From contig CANMZB010000012.1 of the NCBI GenBank assembly GCA_947502265.1, forward strand, positions 62,001 through 126,000: 64,000 bases of DNA, in the 5' to 3' direction. The notes below the pieces were generated by a model. That model was not told the origin of the DNA and did not search any database. It worked only from the letters and a program-made list of their open reading frames with translations. The first letter of the stretch is position 1, and every line of letters starts with the position of its first letter. Below are positions 25,076 to 34,016 of the stretch, one piece after another. A program made the position numbers and the translations under genes. The DNA is from an uncultured Sulfitobacter sp. Its GTDB lineage: Bacteria; Pseudomonadota; Alphaproteobacteria; Rhodobacterales; Rhodobacteraceae.

Positions 25076-27097
25076 ATGTTTGTGACCGGACGCATCCGCT
25101 TTTTCTGCATATTACTCGGTGTGTGTTGTATGGCCAGCCAAATGGCGCCTGCGCAAAATACGATCCGGCCTGTGTTGCGCTCGACCTATGCGGATTTCTT
25201 CCCGTACAGCTTTACCGGAACGGGCGGGCACGCAGAGGGGTATATCATTGATGTTATCAGCAATCTGACCAACAGCGCAGGCTACGATGTCACATTTATA
25301 GAATCACAAAATCCACGACAGTTTCTTGATATGCTCGCTGCGGACGAGATTGATATCACGCCGTTTCTCGGGCTGACGCCCGAGCGCAAAAGCGCGGGCC
25401 TTGCTACAAAACCGCTGGGCAAATACGAGATGAATGTTTTCATGCGGCGCGACCGGATGTTCGGCCATCCCGAACAACTGTCGGGTAAACGGATCGGCGC
25501 GGTCACCGGCGCTGCGACCCGAACTGCCGCAGAGATGATTCCCTTTGCACATATCACAGAGTTTGAAACGACCGAGGCAATGCTGCTGCCCTTGCTGAGC
25601 GGCAATCTGGACGCGGTTATCGCTGTCTCCGAGAGCTTTCAGGAGCGGCTCAGAACCAATTTCATCGAGGATAAAGTGCATTCACTGAAACCTGCGCTTT
25701 TGACGATTCCCTATGGCATAATAGTGAACGAAAACCTGCCCGATGTGCATCTGGAACTGAATACCGTGATCCGTGAAACGATTTCGCCAACCGCACTCGC
25801 CGCTTTGCACGAGAACTGGTTTGGCCGTGATCGCAGCATTGTCGAGCATCCATGGTTCAATAATGTCGCCCTGATTGTGGGGGGGATCGGGATGTCTCTT
25901 GTGGCGCTCGTGATCTACGCAGTGCGGCTTTATCGCCGGTCGGGCAGGCTTTTGGCGGAACACGGGGCGAACCAGTTACTGGTGGATGCGCTTAACGGGG
26001 TGCGCGCCGGGATCACGATCTTTGACCGCGATATGAAGGCCGTTCATTGGAATCGCGGCTTCGAGCGGAGCTTTCCCGAGCTGGCGCAGGGGCTGTTGGC
26101 GGGGGCGTCGCTGCGCGAAAGCTGGGTGCGGGCCTATTCCAATGGCTTGCTGCACACCGATATGGATAAATCAGGGGTCGCCGTATTTGCCGCCACGATC
26201 GAGAAAAGCCTGAGGGCCGGAGAGAGCCTGCACCGCTCGGTCCAGACCAGGGATGGCGACACCTATGAAGTCAGGGAATTCAAGCTGGGCAAGCGGCATT
26301 TTGCGTCGATCTGGGTGGATGTCAGCGCGCTGCACCGCCAGCAGGCGTGTATTAGCAACCAAAGCGAGGAGCTGAAAGAAAAGAACCGGCAGTTGATGGC
26401 GTTTTCGACAATCGCGGCACATGACCTGCGCGCGCCATTGATGCAGCAGAACACGCTGATCGACTTTATCTTTGAGGATTTTGCCGACGCGCAGATCGAC
26501 TTGACGCCGGAAATTCGAAGCCACTTTAAGCTGTTGAAAGATCTATCGCAGCGGATGGCCGATCTGGTGGGGGATCTTCTGGAGTACGCCAGAGCGGATG
26601 AAGGCGATGCTCCGTCAGAGTGTTTTTGCCCCAACGACCGCTTTGAACAGACGCTGAAGCTGGTTGTCACGCGGGCGGGGTTTACTGTTGATGTCGCGCC
26701 GGACATGCCGGATGTGTGTGTGAACCCGATGGCGTTCGACATGGTTATGCGCAATCTTGTTGGCAACGCGGTCAAACATCATGACCGCTGCGAAGGCCAC
26801 ATCAGTGTGCGCGCACGGCGCACGCCGACTGAAGTGATTTTTGAAGTGGAAGATGACGGCCCCGGTATTCCAAAATCCGGACATGCCAAGATATTCGAAC
26901 CTTTTTCGCGGCTGACCAAAGTGGCGGGAACCGGGCTGGGCCTTGCCTTTATCCACAAGACGGTATCGGGCTGGGGGGGCAGTGTGACTGTATCCGATGC
27001 GCCCGTGCGGGGAAGTGTGTTTAGCGTTTCCATCCCACAATCCACCGATAACGTTGTGGCGTGGACCCCTCCGGTCCTTCTTTCTGCCTTGGCGTGA
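25076..27097 (+). CDS. Sensor histidine kinase with periplasmic SBP-type sensor domain
   Basis: A 673-aa membrane kinase. Order: signal peptide/anchor (1-26), a periplasmic SBP family-3 domain (about 30-255; STYADFFPYSFTG, GYIIDVISNLTNSAGYDVTF, DEIDITPFLGLTPER), one helix NVALIVGGIGMSLVALVIYAV (about 262-283), a PAS-like domain (about 300-420; NGVRAGITIFDRDMKAVHWN), dimerisation/phosphoacceptor STIAAHDLRAPLMQ (His near 448), and an HATPase domain with NLVGNAVKHHD (N box), EDDGPGIPKSG (G1) and GTGLGLAFIHK (G2). This is a BvgS/EvgS-like layout sensing a small solute. No response-regulator gene is adjacent, so it is an orphan kinase here. Confidence 0.92.
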   Translation: MFVTGRIRFFCILLGVCCMASQMAPAQNTIRPVLRSTYADFFPYSFTGTGGHAEGYIIDVISNLTNSAGYDVTFIESQNPRQFLDMLAADEIDITPFLGLTPERKSAGLATKPLGKYEMNVFMRRDRMFGHPEQLSGKRIGAVTGAATRTAAEMIPFAHITEFETTEAMLLPLLSGNLDAVIAVSESFQERLRTNFIEDKVHSLKPALLTIPYGIIVNENLPDVHLELNTVIRETISPTALAALHENWFGRDRSIVEHPWFNNVALIVGGIGMSLVALVIYAVRLYRRSGRLLAEHGANQLLVDALNGVRAGITIFDRDMKAVHWNRGFERSFPELAQGLLAGASLRESWVRAYSNGLLHTDMDKSGVAVFAATIEKSLRAGESLHRSVQTRDGDTYEVREFKLGKRHFASIWVDVSALHRQQACISNQSEELKEKNRQLMAFSTIAAHDLRAPLMQQNTLIDFIFEDFADAQIDLTPEIRSHFKLLKDLSQRMADLVGDLLEYARADEGDAPSECFCPNDRFEQTLKLVVTRAGFTVDVAPDMPDVCVNPMAFDMVMRNLVGNAVKHHDRCEGHISVRARRTPTEVIFEVEDDGPGIPKSGHAKIFEPFSRLTKVAGTGLGLAFIHKTVSGWGGSVTVSDAPVRGSVFSVSIPQSTDNVVAWTPPVLLSALA

Positions 27098-27198
27098 TCC
27101 CGAATGTAGCTTCTTTGGCGCGTCCTGTAGTTGGCGGTTGCAGTGTTCATCGCCTTCCCCCAGATTGCGGGCATGCCCCAAATGCGTTGCACCAGATC

Positions 27199-27933
27199 AT
27201 GACACAGAATTGGCCCCGGATCAGAACCGCAGGATTCGACGGGTTTCTGGTGAGCTTTGGCGACAACCTGAGCGAGCCTGCAAACCGCGCGGCGCTTGCC
27301 TTTCGTGCGGCGGTGATGCGGGCAGGGTGGGACGGTGTTCTGGACAGTTCGACGTCGCTTGTTTCGACCTATCTGCAATTCAATCCGCATTGGCGCGATC
27401 ATGCACAGATGCGCACGGCGCTGGAAGCCTTGCTGTCCGAACGCGATTGGTACGGAGCCGATCTGCCCGAAGGGCGCAGCCTGTGGCGGGTGCCAACCGT
27501 TTATGGCACAGATTTGGCCCCGCAACTGGAAGAGGCGGCCGCAGCGGCGGGGATGAGTGCCGCCGAGGCGGTGACCTCCATCAGCCAAAGCCGCGTGCGT
27601 GTGCAAACCATCGGCTTTGCCCCCGGCCAGCCGTATCTGGGCGAATTGCCTGAAGCATGGAACATCCCCCGCCAGACGGCGCTGACAGAGAAGGTGCCCG
27701 AAGGGGCGTTGACCATTGCGATCCGGCAGTTGGTGCTGTTCTCTGTTTCCACGCCGACCGGATGGCGGCATGTCGGGCAGACAGGTTTCAAGCTGTTTCG
27801 CCCCGATGCGGAGGTGCCGTTTGTGTTGCGCCCCGGTGACGAGGTGCTGTTCGTACCAACAGACGCACAAACGCTGCATAAGATGAAGGCCGCAGGCCCC
27901 GACGGCGGTGCCACGCGGGAGCCGATCACATGA
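27199..27933 (+). CDS. pxpB: 5-oxoprolinase subunit PxpB (KipI/allophanate hydrolase subunit 1 family)
   Basis: A 244-aa KipI-family protein, start MTQNWPRIRTAGFDGFLV. Typical segments: VSFGDNLSEPANRAALAFRAAV, YLQFNPHWRDHA and the conserved IGFAPGQPYLGELPEAW, ending with TGWRHVGQTGFKLF and LRPGDEVLFVP. PxpB and PxpC with PxpA form an ATP-dependent 5-oxoprolinase; related proteins act in urea carboxylation. It overlaps pxpC by 4 bases (ATGA). No pxpA is present in the window. It starts about 100 bases after the sensor kinase stop, with no clear promoter between. Confidence 0.88.
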   Translation: MTQNWPRIRTAGFDGFLVSFGDNLSEPANRAALAFRAAVMRAGWDGVLDSSTSLVSTYLQFNPHWRDHAQMRTALEALLSERDWYGADLPEGRSLWRVPTVYGTDLAPQLEEAAAAAGMSAAEAVTSISQSRVRVQTIGFAPGQPYLGELPEAWNIPRQTALTEKVPEGALTIAIRQLVLFSVSTPTGWRHVGQTGFKLFRPDAEVPFVLRPGDEVLFVPTDAQTLHKMKAAGPDGGATREPIT

Positions 27934-28952
27934 GCCGCACATTAAACATCCGCCGCGCAGGGCCAAGCATGACCGTGCAGGACATGGGGCGCGCGGGCTA
28001 TATGTCATTCGGTCTGTCCCAAGGCGGGGCTGCGGACAAACATGCGTTGTACGAAGGGGCGGCGTTACTGGCGCAAGATCCCGCGCTGGCGGCAATCGAG
28101 ATGGCAGGCATGGGCGGTGAATTCGAGGCGGACGCGGATCTGCACATCGCGCTCACGGGTGCGCCGATGCGGGCCAAGATCGACGGCGTGGCGGTCGCGT
28201 GGAATGCCAGCCACCCTCTGCCCAAGGGGGCGCGGCTGTCTATCGAGGCGGCGGATGCCGGGGTTTACGGCTATCTGCATGTGGGGGGCGGGATCGACAC
28301 GCCGGAACGGTTGGGCGCGCGCAGCGTGCATCTGGCTGCGGGGCTGGGGGCCGCAATTACCACGGGGGATACGCTTGCGATCGGGGCGGAGGACGGCGCA
28401 CTGGCAAGCAATATGTGCCTGCCGTGCGATGCGCGTTTTGACGGTGGACTTGTGCGGCTTGTTCCCAGCCTTCAAACCTCGTTTTTTGCCAAAGATGATC
28501 TGGATCGTTTTGAGGCGATGACGTTCCAGCGCGACGCGCGCGGCAACCGCATGGGCGTGCGCATTTTGCCTGAAGGTGCGGGATTTCACTCTGACGCAGG
28601 TCTTAGCGTGCTGTCCGAGGTCATTGTGCCGGGAGACGTGCAAATCACCGGAGACGGCACGCCTTTTGTGCTGCTGAGCGAGTGTCAGACCACCGGCGGT
28701 TATCCCCGCATCGGTTCCGTGCTTCCGGCCGATTTACCGCGCGTGGCACAGGCGCGTCCGGGTGCGGCGCTGCGGTTCTGCTTTGTGACGCTGGAGGATG
28801 CCGTGGCCATCGACGCGCGGATGCGTGCGCATCTCGAAGGGTTGCGGGGCGCGGTGCGACCTTTGGTCCGCGACCCCGCCGATATCCGCGATCTGCTGTC
28901 CTATCAGTTGATCAGCGGCGTCACGGCGGGGCGCGATCCCGAGCGTCACTGA
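27930..28952 (+). CDS. pxpC: 5-oxoprolinase subunit PxpC (biotin-dependent carboxyltransferase family)
   Basis: A 340-aa partner of PxpB (KipA, allophanate hydrolase subunit 2 fold). It opens with RAGPSMTVQDMGRAGYMSFGLSQGGAADKHAL, the strong N-terminal family signature, then GGEFEADADLHIALTGAP, VYGYLHVGGGIDTPE, and the C-terminal LSECQTTGGYPRIGSVLPADLPRVAQ. Length and order match the family. The ATGA overlap with pxpB supports a coupled heteromeric complex. With no pxpA nearby the complex may draw its ring-opening subunit from another locus or act on a different amide. Confidence 0.9.
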   Translation: MSRTLNIRRAGPSMTVQDMGRAGYMSFGLSQGGAADKHALYEGAALLAQDPALAAIEMAGMGGEFEADADLHIALTGAPMRAKIDGVAVAWNASHPLPKGARLSIEAADAGVYGYLHVGGGIDTPERLGARSVHLAAGLGAAITTGDTLAIGAEDGALASNMCLPCDARFDGGLVRLVPSLQTSFFAKDDLDRFEAMTFQRDARGNRMGVRILPEGAGFHSDAGLSVLSEVIVPGDVQITGDGTPFVLLSECQTTGGYPRIGSVLPADLPRVAQARPGAALRFCFVTLEDAVAIDARMRAHLEGLRGAVRPLVRDPADIRDLLSYQLISGVTAGRDPERH

Positions 28953-29066
28953 GGCGTGTTTGTCTTGCGCGGGGCGTTTGGTGCTGTATCACCAACGAAG
29001 CAGAAAAATCGCATCGCAGGGATGCCTGCACCGGTACGCATTCGAGTTTAGCAAAGGGATAGCACC

Positions 29067-29882
29067 ATGACGATCCAGATCGACCTCGCCCGTTACACCA
29101 ACCTTGCCCTTGAGGCGCATGACGACGGGGTGTGGGTTGTCACGCTGAACCGGCCAAACAAACGCAATGCGCTGGACATTGCGACCATTGACGAGCTGGT
29201 GGATTTCTTTTCGGCGGCACCGCGCGCGGGTGTGCGGGCTGTTGTGCTGGCGGGGGCGGGGGATCACTTTTGCGCCGGTCTGGATCTGATCGAACATCAC
29301 GATGAAGATCGCAGCCCCGCAGATTTCATGCATGTTTGCCTGCGCTGGCATGAAGCGTTCAACAAGATGGAATATGGCGGCGTTCCGATCATCGCGGCGT
29401 TGCAGGGGGCCGTTGTCGGTGGCGGGCTTGAGCTGGCCAGTTCGGCGCACATCAGGGTGATGGATCACAGCGCCTATTTTGCCCTTCCCGAAGGGCAGCG
29501 GGGGCTTTTCACCGGCGGCGGGGCTACGATCCGTGTGACCGATCTGGTGGGGAAATCCCGGATGATCGACATGATGCTGACGGGCCGTGTGTATCAGGGC
29601 CAGCAGGCCGTCGATCTGGGTCTTGCGCAATACATCACCGAGGGGTCCAGCTTTGACGCTGCACTTGAGCTGGCCCGTAAGACGGCGCAAAACCTGCCGC
29701 TGTCGAATTTCGCCATCTGCTCGGCGGTAAGCCACATGCAGAACATGTCGGCGATGGACGCCGCCTATGCCGAGGCTGTTGTGGCGGGGGTGGTCAACAC
29801 GCAACCGGACGCGCGCGCGCGCCTTGCCGCCTTTGCCGATAAAAGCGCGGCGCGCGTGCGTCCCAATACGTCCAAGGGATGA
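29067..29882 (+). CDS. Crotonase/enoyl-CoA hydratase family protein
   Basis: A 271-aa crotonase-fold enzyme. [15 protein letters not shown] at the N-terminus, the oxyanion-hole segment [16 protein letters not shown] near 70-85, and [36 protein letters not shown] around 113-147 are standard. The Glu in ALPEGQRG occupies one catalytic position of hydratases while the first Glu position (GGLELA) is also acidic, so hydratase activity is plausible. It stands alone after pxpC (114 bases away). The specific acyl-CoA substrate is unknown. Confidence 0.9.
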   Translation: MTIQIDLARYTNLALEAHDDGVWVVTLNRPNKRNALDIATIDELVDFFSAAPRAGVRAVVLAGAGDHFCAGLDLIEHHDEDRSPADFMHVCLRWHEAFNKMEYGGVPIIAALQGAVVGGGLELASSAHIRVMDHSAYFALPEGQRGLFTGGGATIRVTDLVGKSRMIDMMLTGRVYQGQQAVDLGLAQYITEGSSFDAALELARKTAQNLPLSNFAICSAVSHMQNMSAMDAAYAEAVVAGVVNTQPDARARLAAFADKSAARVRPNTSKG

Positions 29883-30158
29883 TTGTGACACCCTACAGCG
29901 GTTATAGTGAAGATGAGTTCACGTAATGCAGGGTTTCTGCCCTGGGCAACTCTATATCCACGCCTTACATGCACGAAATCCGTGAAGCGATGCTGAAATT
30001 ACTTCCCGAAACGGTCATCCGGAACCGGAATTGAATGGACGCAAGCCCCGCGTGGGCCAAGGCGTATCTGGGTAATTTGGGGTGGGTCGGTTTTGACGTA
30101 AGGTCGAATGCCTCCGGCGGGAATTTAGCGGGCCAAATGAAGCCGGGGTATCGCCAGT
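29883..30158. other. Intergenic region with no supported gene
   Basis: 276 bases between the crotonase gene and the convergent DUF1045 gene. A 21-codon ATG frame at 29969-30034 (begins MHEIREAML) has no clear ribosome site and is not called. No terminator with a T tract is seen. Confidence 0.4.
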
Positions 30159-30833
30159 TTAGCCCGTGAGGGCATGGCGTTCGATCTGGTGGAACATGCC
30201 TGCGCTATCTTCTCCCATCAGGGTGATTGCATCAATCGGGTAGGGGGCAGGGAGGGGTGGCATAAGCCGCTCCAGGGCGGCGATCACGTTTGCGCCCTCC
30301 TGTGGTGACATTGCGCCGCTTAGCGTCAGGTGGAAGTTGAAATCGTCAAAGATAAACGGATACCCCCAGTCAAGCATTTGCTGGTCCTGACGCGGGTTCA
30401 GCCGTGCGGCGCGGCGGCGCGCAATGTCATCAGGGCTTAGCGGCGCGCGAAAACAGTCCAAATCACGCACGATATCAGCGGCAAGTGCTGCGAGGGCGGG
30501 TGTCTCTCCGACAGGGCGCAGCCCGATGAAACGATACTGATGGCGCAGCGCGAGCGCTTCGAGGGTGAGTGTCGCATGCGTGGCGGCGAAGCGCGCGACG
30601 GCTTCGTACAAGGCGCTCTGCTCCACCCCGACGGCCAGACGGAACGGCGCTTTTAACGTGCCGTGCAGCCCGTATTTGCGCGGCTTTGCCGTGATGCGGG
30701 CCACGTCAAGGCCGCAGATCTGCGGGTGCGCGACAGCTTTGCCGTGCGCAGCATCCCAGCCGAGCCAGCGCGCGCCGAGCTCTGCCAGCGGGCCGTCCGG
30801 CGGGGTGTAAAATATGGCGTAGCGTTTGAACAT
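30159..30833 (-). CDS. DUF1045 family, 2H phosphoesterase-like protein
   Basis: A 224-aa protein of DUF1045. Two H-x-T motifs at the expected spacing, YGLHGTLKAPF near residue 55 and FNFHLTLSG near 170, place it in the 2H phosphoesterase superfamily, and the opening YAIFYTPPDGPLAELGARWLGWD is characteristic. In many proteobacteria DUF1045 genes lie in phosphonate C-P lyase clusters, where they are thought to process a cyclic phosphate; no phn genes are near this copy. Start could be Met 30839 or 30833; the latter begins MFKRYAIFY. It converges on the gap after the crotonase and follows the TPP-enzyme gene on the same strand. Confidence 0.85.
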   Translation of the reverse strand: MFKRYAIFYTPPDGPLAELGARWLGWDAAHGKAVAHPQICGLDVARITAKPRKYGLHGTLKAPFRLAVGVEQSALYEAVARFAATHATLTLEALALRHQYRFIGLRPVGETPALAALAADIVRDLDCFRAPLSPDDIARRRAARLNPRQDQQMLDWGYPFIFDDFNFHLTLSGAMSPQEGANVIAALERLMPPLPAPYPIDAITLMGEDSAGMFHQIERHALTG

Positions 30834-30880
30834 CTGCACATTTTCGCGCGTCGCTCACAGGCGACGCGCGATACCGGCTT

Positions 30881-32440
30881 TTACAGCATAACTTCGATCA
30901 GGCGCGGACCCGTCCCCGACAGACCTTCCTCCATTGCCGCCTCAAGCGCTTCGCATTCTTTGACCTGCTGCGCTTCGACGCCCATCGAGCGGGCCATCTG
31001 CACCCAGTCAATTGCTGGGCGGTCGAGAGTGAGCATGTCCATCGCGCGGGGGCCGGGATTGCGGACACCGACCTTGGTAAGCTCTCCGCGCAGGATTTTA
31101 TAGCTGCGGTTGGCAAAGATCAGCACCGTAATGTCGAGGTTTTCACGCGCCATCGTCCAGAGCGCCTGCACCGTGTACATGGCGGAACCGTCCCCGATCA
31201 TGGCCAGCACCTTGCGGTCGGGACAGGCGACGGCAGCGCCGATGGCCACGGGCATGCCATAGCCGATAGAACCGCCGCAATTGTTGAGCCAATCGTGTTT
31301 GGGTGCCCCTTTTGTCACCGGAAAGAACGCGCGCCCGGTGGTGATGGATTCGTCGACAACAATGGCGTTCTCGGGGATCGCGCGGGCGATGACCGCGGCG
31401 AGAGTGTCAAGGTCGATTGCCCCTTCGGGACGGTCGGGCAGTTCGGCCTTGGCAACATGCGCAGGGGGCGTTTCAACAGCGCCCGTGGCGGCGCACAAAG
31501 CCTCAAGCGCACCGGTAAGGTCCGCACCCGCATCCGCGAGCTTGAGGATTTCCGCATCGTCGCGCGTAAGAACGGCGGGCATACCGGGGTAGGCGAAAAA
31601 TCCGATGGGCGCGCGCGCGCCCAACAGGACGATACGCTTGTACGGTTCAAGAGCCTTTAGCGCGATATCAATCGGGTAAGGAACGCGCCCGACAGCAACC
31701 CGTCCGGCACCGCGTTCAAGCCGCGCGTTCGACCATTCCGACAGCAGCTTACAACCTGTTTTCGCCGCAATGCGGCCCGCAGTTTCCAGATTCCCTTCGG
31801 TGAGGGCATCGCCGCCCAAAAGCAGCAATGTTTCGGGGCCGTCCAGCGCGCTGGCGGCCTGTTGCAAAACAGTGTCGTCAAACGGTGTCGGCGCGGGGGC
31901 GGCAAGAGCGTCGTGCGCCACGCCGCCGGGCGTCCATGCGGTATCGCTGGGCAGGATCAGCGAGGCGATCTGGCCCGGCGCTGTCATTGCGGCTTGCACG
32001 GCTTCGGCGGCGTCGCGGCCCACGGTGGCCGACGTGGGCGAGGTGCGCACCCAATGCGACACAGGGCGCGCGATGCCTTCGATATCCGAGGTCAGCGGCG
32101 CGTCGAGTTCGATGTGGCTGGGCGCATGTTCACCGATGATGTTGACCACGCCGGAGCCTGCCTTTTTGGCGTTGTGCAGGTTTGACAGCCCGTTGGCGAG
32201 GCCGGGGCCGAGGTGCAGCAGCGTCGATGCAGGCTTGCCCGCCATGCGGTAATACCCATCGGCGGCCCCCGTCGCGACGCCCTCTTGCAGCGCCAGAACC
32301 GAACGCATTCCGGCGATGTGATCCAGCGCGGCAACAAAATGCATCTCCGAGGTGCCGGGGTTGGAGAAGCAAACCTCCACCCCGTTCGCCAGCAGGGTTT
32401 TTACAAGGCTTTCGGCGCCATTCATAGTGTCGTTTGTCAC
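30881..32440 (-). CDS. Thiamine pyrophosphate enzyme, acetolactate synthase large-subunit-like
   Basis: A 519-aa TPP-dependent enzyme with three domains: PYR domain (EVCFSNPGTSEMHFVAALD; catalytic Glu in LALQEGVATGAADGYYRMAG near residue 50), a central domain, and PP domain with GDGSAMYTVQALWTMARENLDITVLIFANRSY, the GDG...N TPP/Mg motif around 405-440. This branch is often labelled acetolactate synthase but resembles benzoylformate decarboxylase-like catabolic enzymes, and no small subunit is present. It starts with GTG at 32440 in a GTGA overlap with the ligase stop, preceded by AAAGGAAACACA. In the TAXI-TRAP operon it may decarboxylate a 2-oxo acid. Confidence 0.87.
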   Translation of the reverse strand: MTNDTMNGAESLVKTLLANGVEVCFSNPGTSEMHFVAALDHIAGMRSVLALQEGVATGAADGYYRMAGKPASTLLHLGPGLANGLSNLHNAKKAGSGVVNIIGEHAPSHIELDAPLTSDIEGIARPVSHWVRTSPTSATVGRDAAEAVQAAMTAPGQIASLILPSDTAWTPGGVAHDALAAPAPTPFDDTVLQQAASALDGPETLLLLGGDALTEGNLETAGRIAAKTGCKLLSEWSNARLERGAGRVAVGRVPYPIDIALKALEPYKRIVLLGARAPIGFFAYPGMPAVLTRDDAEILKLADAGADLTGALEALCAATGAVETPPAHVAKAELPDRPEGAIDLDTLAAVIARAIPENAIVVDESITTGRAFFPVTKGAPKHDWLNNCGGSIGYGMPVAIGAAVACPDRKVLAMIGDGSAMYTVQALWTMARENLDITVLIFANRSYKILRGELTKVGVRNPGPRAMDMLTLDRPAIDWVQMARSMGVEAQQVKECEALEAAMEEGLSGTGPRLIEVML

Positions 32441-34011
32441 TGTGTTTCCTTTTGATTTTCCCAGTAGGGAGCGCGCAGATCCTTTTTCAGGATCTTGCCG
32501 ATGGTGCTGCGGGGCAGTGTTTCGCGGATCTCGATACCCGAAAGGCGTTGGCTTTTGCCAAGGATGTTATTGGCGCGGGTGCGGATGTCGTCCGCTGTGC
32601 TGGTGGCGCCCGCGCGCAGGACCACAAGGCCCAGCGGCGTCTCGCCCCACTGCTCGGAGGGCACCCCGATTGCGGCGGCGTCTGTCACGTCCGGATCAGA
32701 CAGCAGTACGAGTTCGAGATCATTGGCGTAGATGTTCAGCCCGCCGGAGATGATCATATCCTTTTTGCGATCCGACAGTGTCAAAAAGCCGTCCTTGTCG
32801 AACGATCCCATATCGCCCGAGCGGAAATAGGCCTCGCCCTCGGGGTTGCGCCAGATGTATTCGGCGGTCAGATCATCGCGGCCATAGTAGCCTGCCATCA
32901 TTGTGGGGCCGCGCCCGCAAACCTCGCCCACTTCGCCGGTCGGCACTTCGCGGCCTTGCGCGTCGATCAGGCGGATGTCGTTACCGGGGGCCAGCTGGCC
33001 CACGGTGTGCAGCTTGGTCGGGTTTTCGTCGGCCACAAGAACCGTCACGCCGCCACCTTCGGTCAGGCCATAATATTCGAGCAGTTTGCCGGGGAAACGC
33101 GCCAGCACGTCTTCCTTCACGTCGCGCCGGAGTGGTGCGGAGGTCGAGAACTTGATCCGCATCGACGACAGGTCGAACGTGTCGAAATCGGGTATGTCCA
33201 TGATGCGCTTGTACTGCACGGGAACCAGCATTGTGTGGGTGATTTTTTCGCGCTCGGCGATTTGGAGATATTCCAGCGCATCGAATTTCGCCATCAAGTA
33301 CACGGTGGAGCCGCCAAAGAGGGTCGGAAGGAACGAGACGATTGTGGTGTTGGAATAAAGCGGCGTGGAAAGCAGCGTGCGGGCATTATCGTCATAACCG
33401 TTTGGCGTGACCCGGTCCATCTGCACCGCGCGCATTGCATGATTGTGCAGGATGCCTTTGGGGGTGCCGGTGGTGCCGGACGAATAGATCAGGTTGAACG
33501 CGTCTTCCATATCGATTTCGATCATCGGATCAGAGGCGTCTGCGCCGGCAAGCGCGTCTTCATAGCTTTGGAAATCGGGGTGGGTAAAGTCTATGGCAAA
33601 GCGTTCAATGGGGAGGGAGGGCAGGAACTCTTCCACCAGATCACGGTATTGACCGGCGACGAAAATGGCGCGCGCGCCGCAATCGGTCAGCATCTTGTGC
33701 AGCGCAACGGACGACGCCATAGACGACAGCGGCGTGACACAGCCGCCTGCGCGCAGGATGCCCATGAAAAGCTCTGCATAGGGGATCGAGTTGGGAGAGA
33801 TCACCGCGATGGTGTCGCCCTTTTGCAACCCCATGCCCAACAGCAGATTGGCAACTTTGTTGATGCGGGCGTCAAATTCACCCCAGCTCAGGCGGTCATC
33901 GCCGCACACAATGGCCGGATTTTCGGGATGTGTCCGGGCATTGGTGCGGATGGTTTCGACGATGGTTTCGACCGGAGGTGTCTCCGATACGGGTGGGTCG
34001 ATCTTTATCAT
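32437..34011 (-). CDS. Class I adenylate-forming acyl-CoA ligase
   Basis: A 524-aa AMP-dependent synthetase. The start MIKIDPPVSE at 34011 lies 5 bases after the TRAP permease stop; the longer frame would run back into that gene. Motifs: NLIYSSGTTGTPKGILHNH near residue 160, a YGLTEGGG A5 motif, FRSGDMGSFDKDGFLTLSDRKKDMIISGGLNIY, and PRSTIGKILKKDLR with the catalytic lysine. It overlaps the downstream TPP-enzyme gene by 4 bases. It is distinct in sequence from the ligase at 23303. Within a carboxylate importer operon it probably activates the imported acid or a product of it. Confidence 0.92.
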   Translation of the reverse strand: MIKIDPPVSETPPVETIVETIRTNARTHPENPAIVCGDDRLSWGEFDARINKVANLLLGMGLQKGDTIAVISPNSIPYAELFMGILRAGGCVTPLSSMASSVALHKMLTDCGARAIFVAGQYRDLVEEFLPSLPIERFAIDFTHPDFQSYEDALAGADASDPMIEIDMEDAFNLIYSSGTTGTPKGILHNHAMRAVQMDRVTPNGYDDNARTLLSTPLYSNTTIVSFLPTLFGGSTVYLMAKFDALEYLQIAEREKITHTMLVPVQYKRIMDIPDFDTFDLSSMRIKFSTSAPLRRDVKEDVLARFPGKLLEYYGLTEGGGVTVLVADENPTKLHTVGQLAPGNDIRLIDAQGREVPTGEVGEVCGRGPTMMAGYYGRDDLTAEYIWRNPEGEAYFRSGDMGSFDKDGFLTLSDRKKDMIISGGLNIYANDLELVLLSDPDVTDAAAIGVPSEQWGETPLGLVVLRAGATSTADDIRTRANNILGKSQRLSGIEIRETLPRSTIGKILKKDLRAPYWENQKETQ

Positions 34012-34016
34012 GTTTA

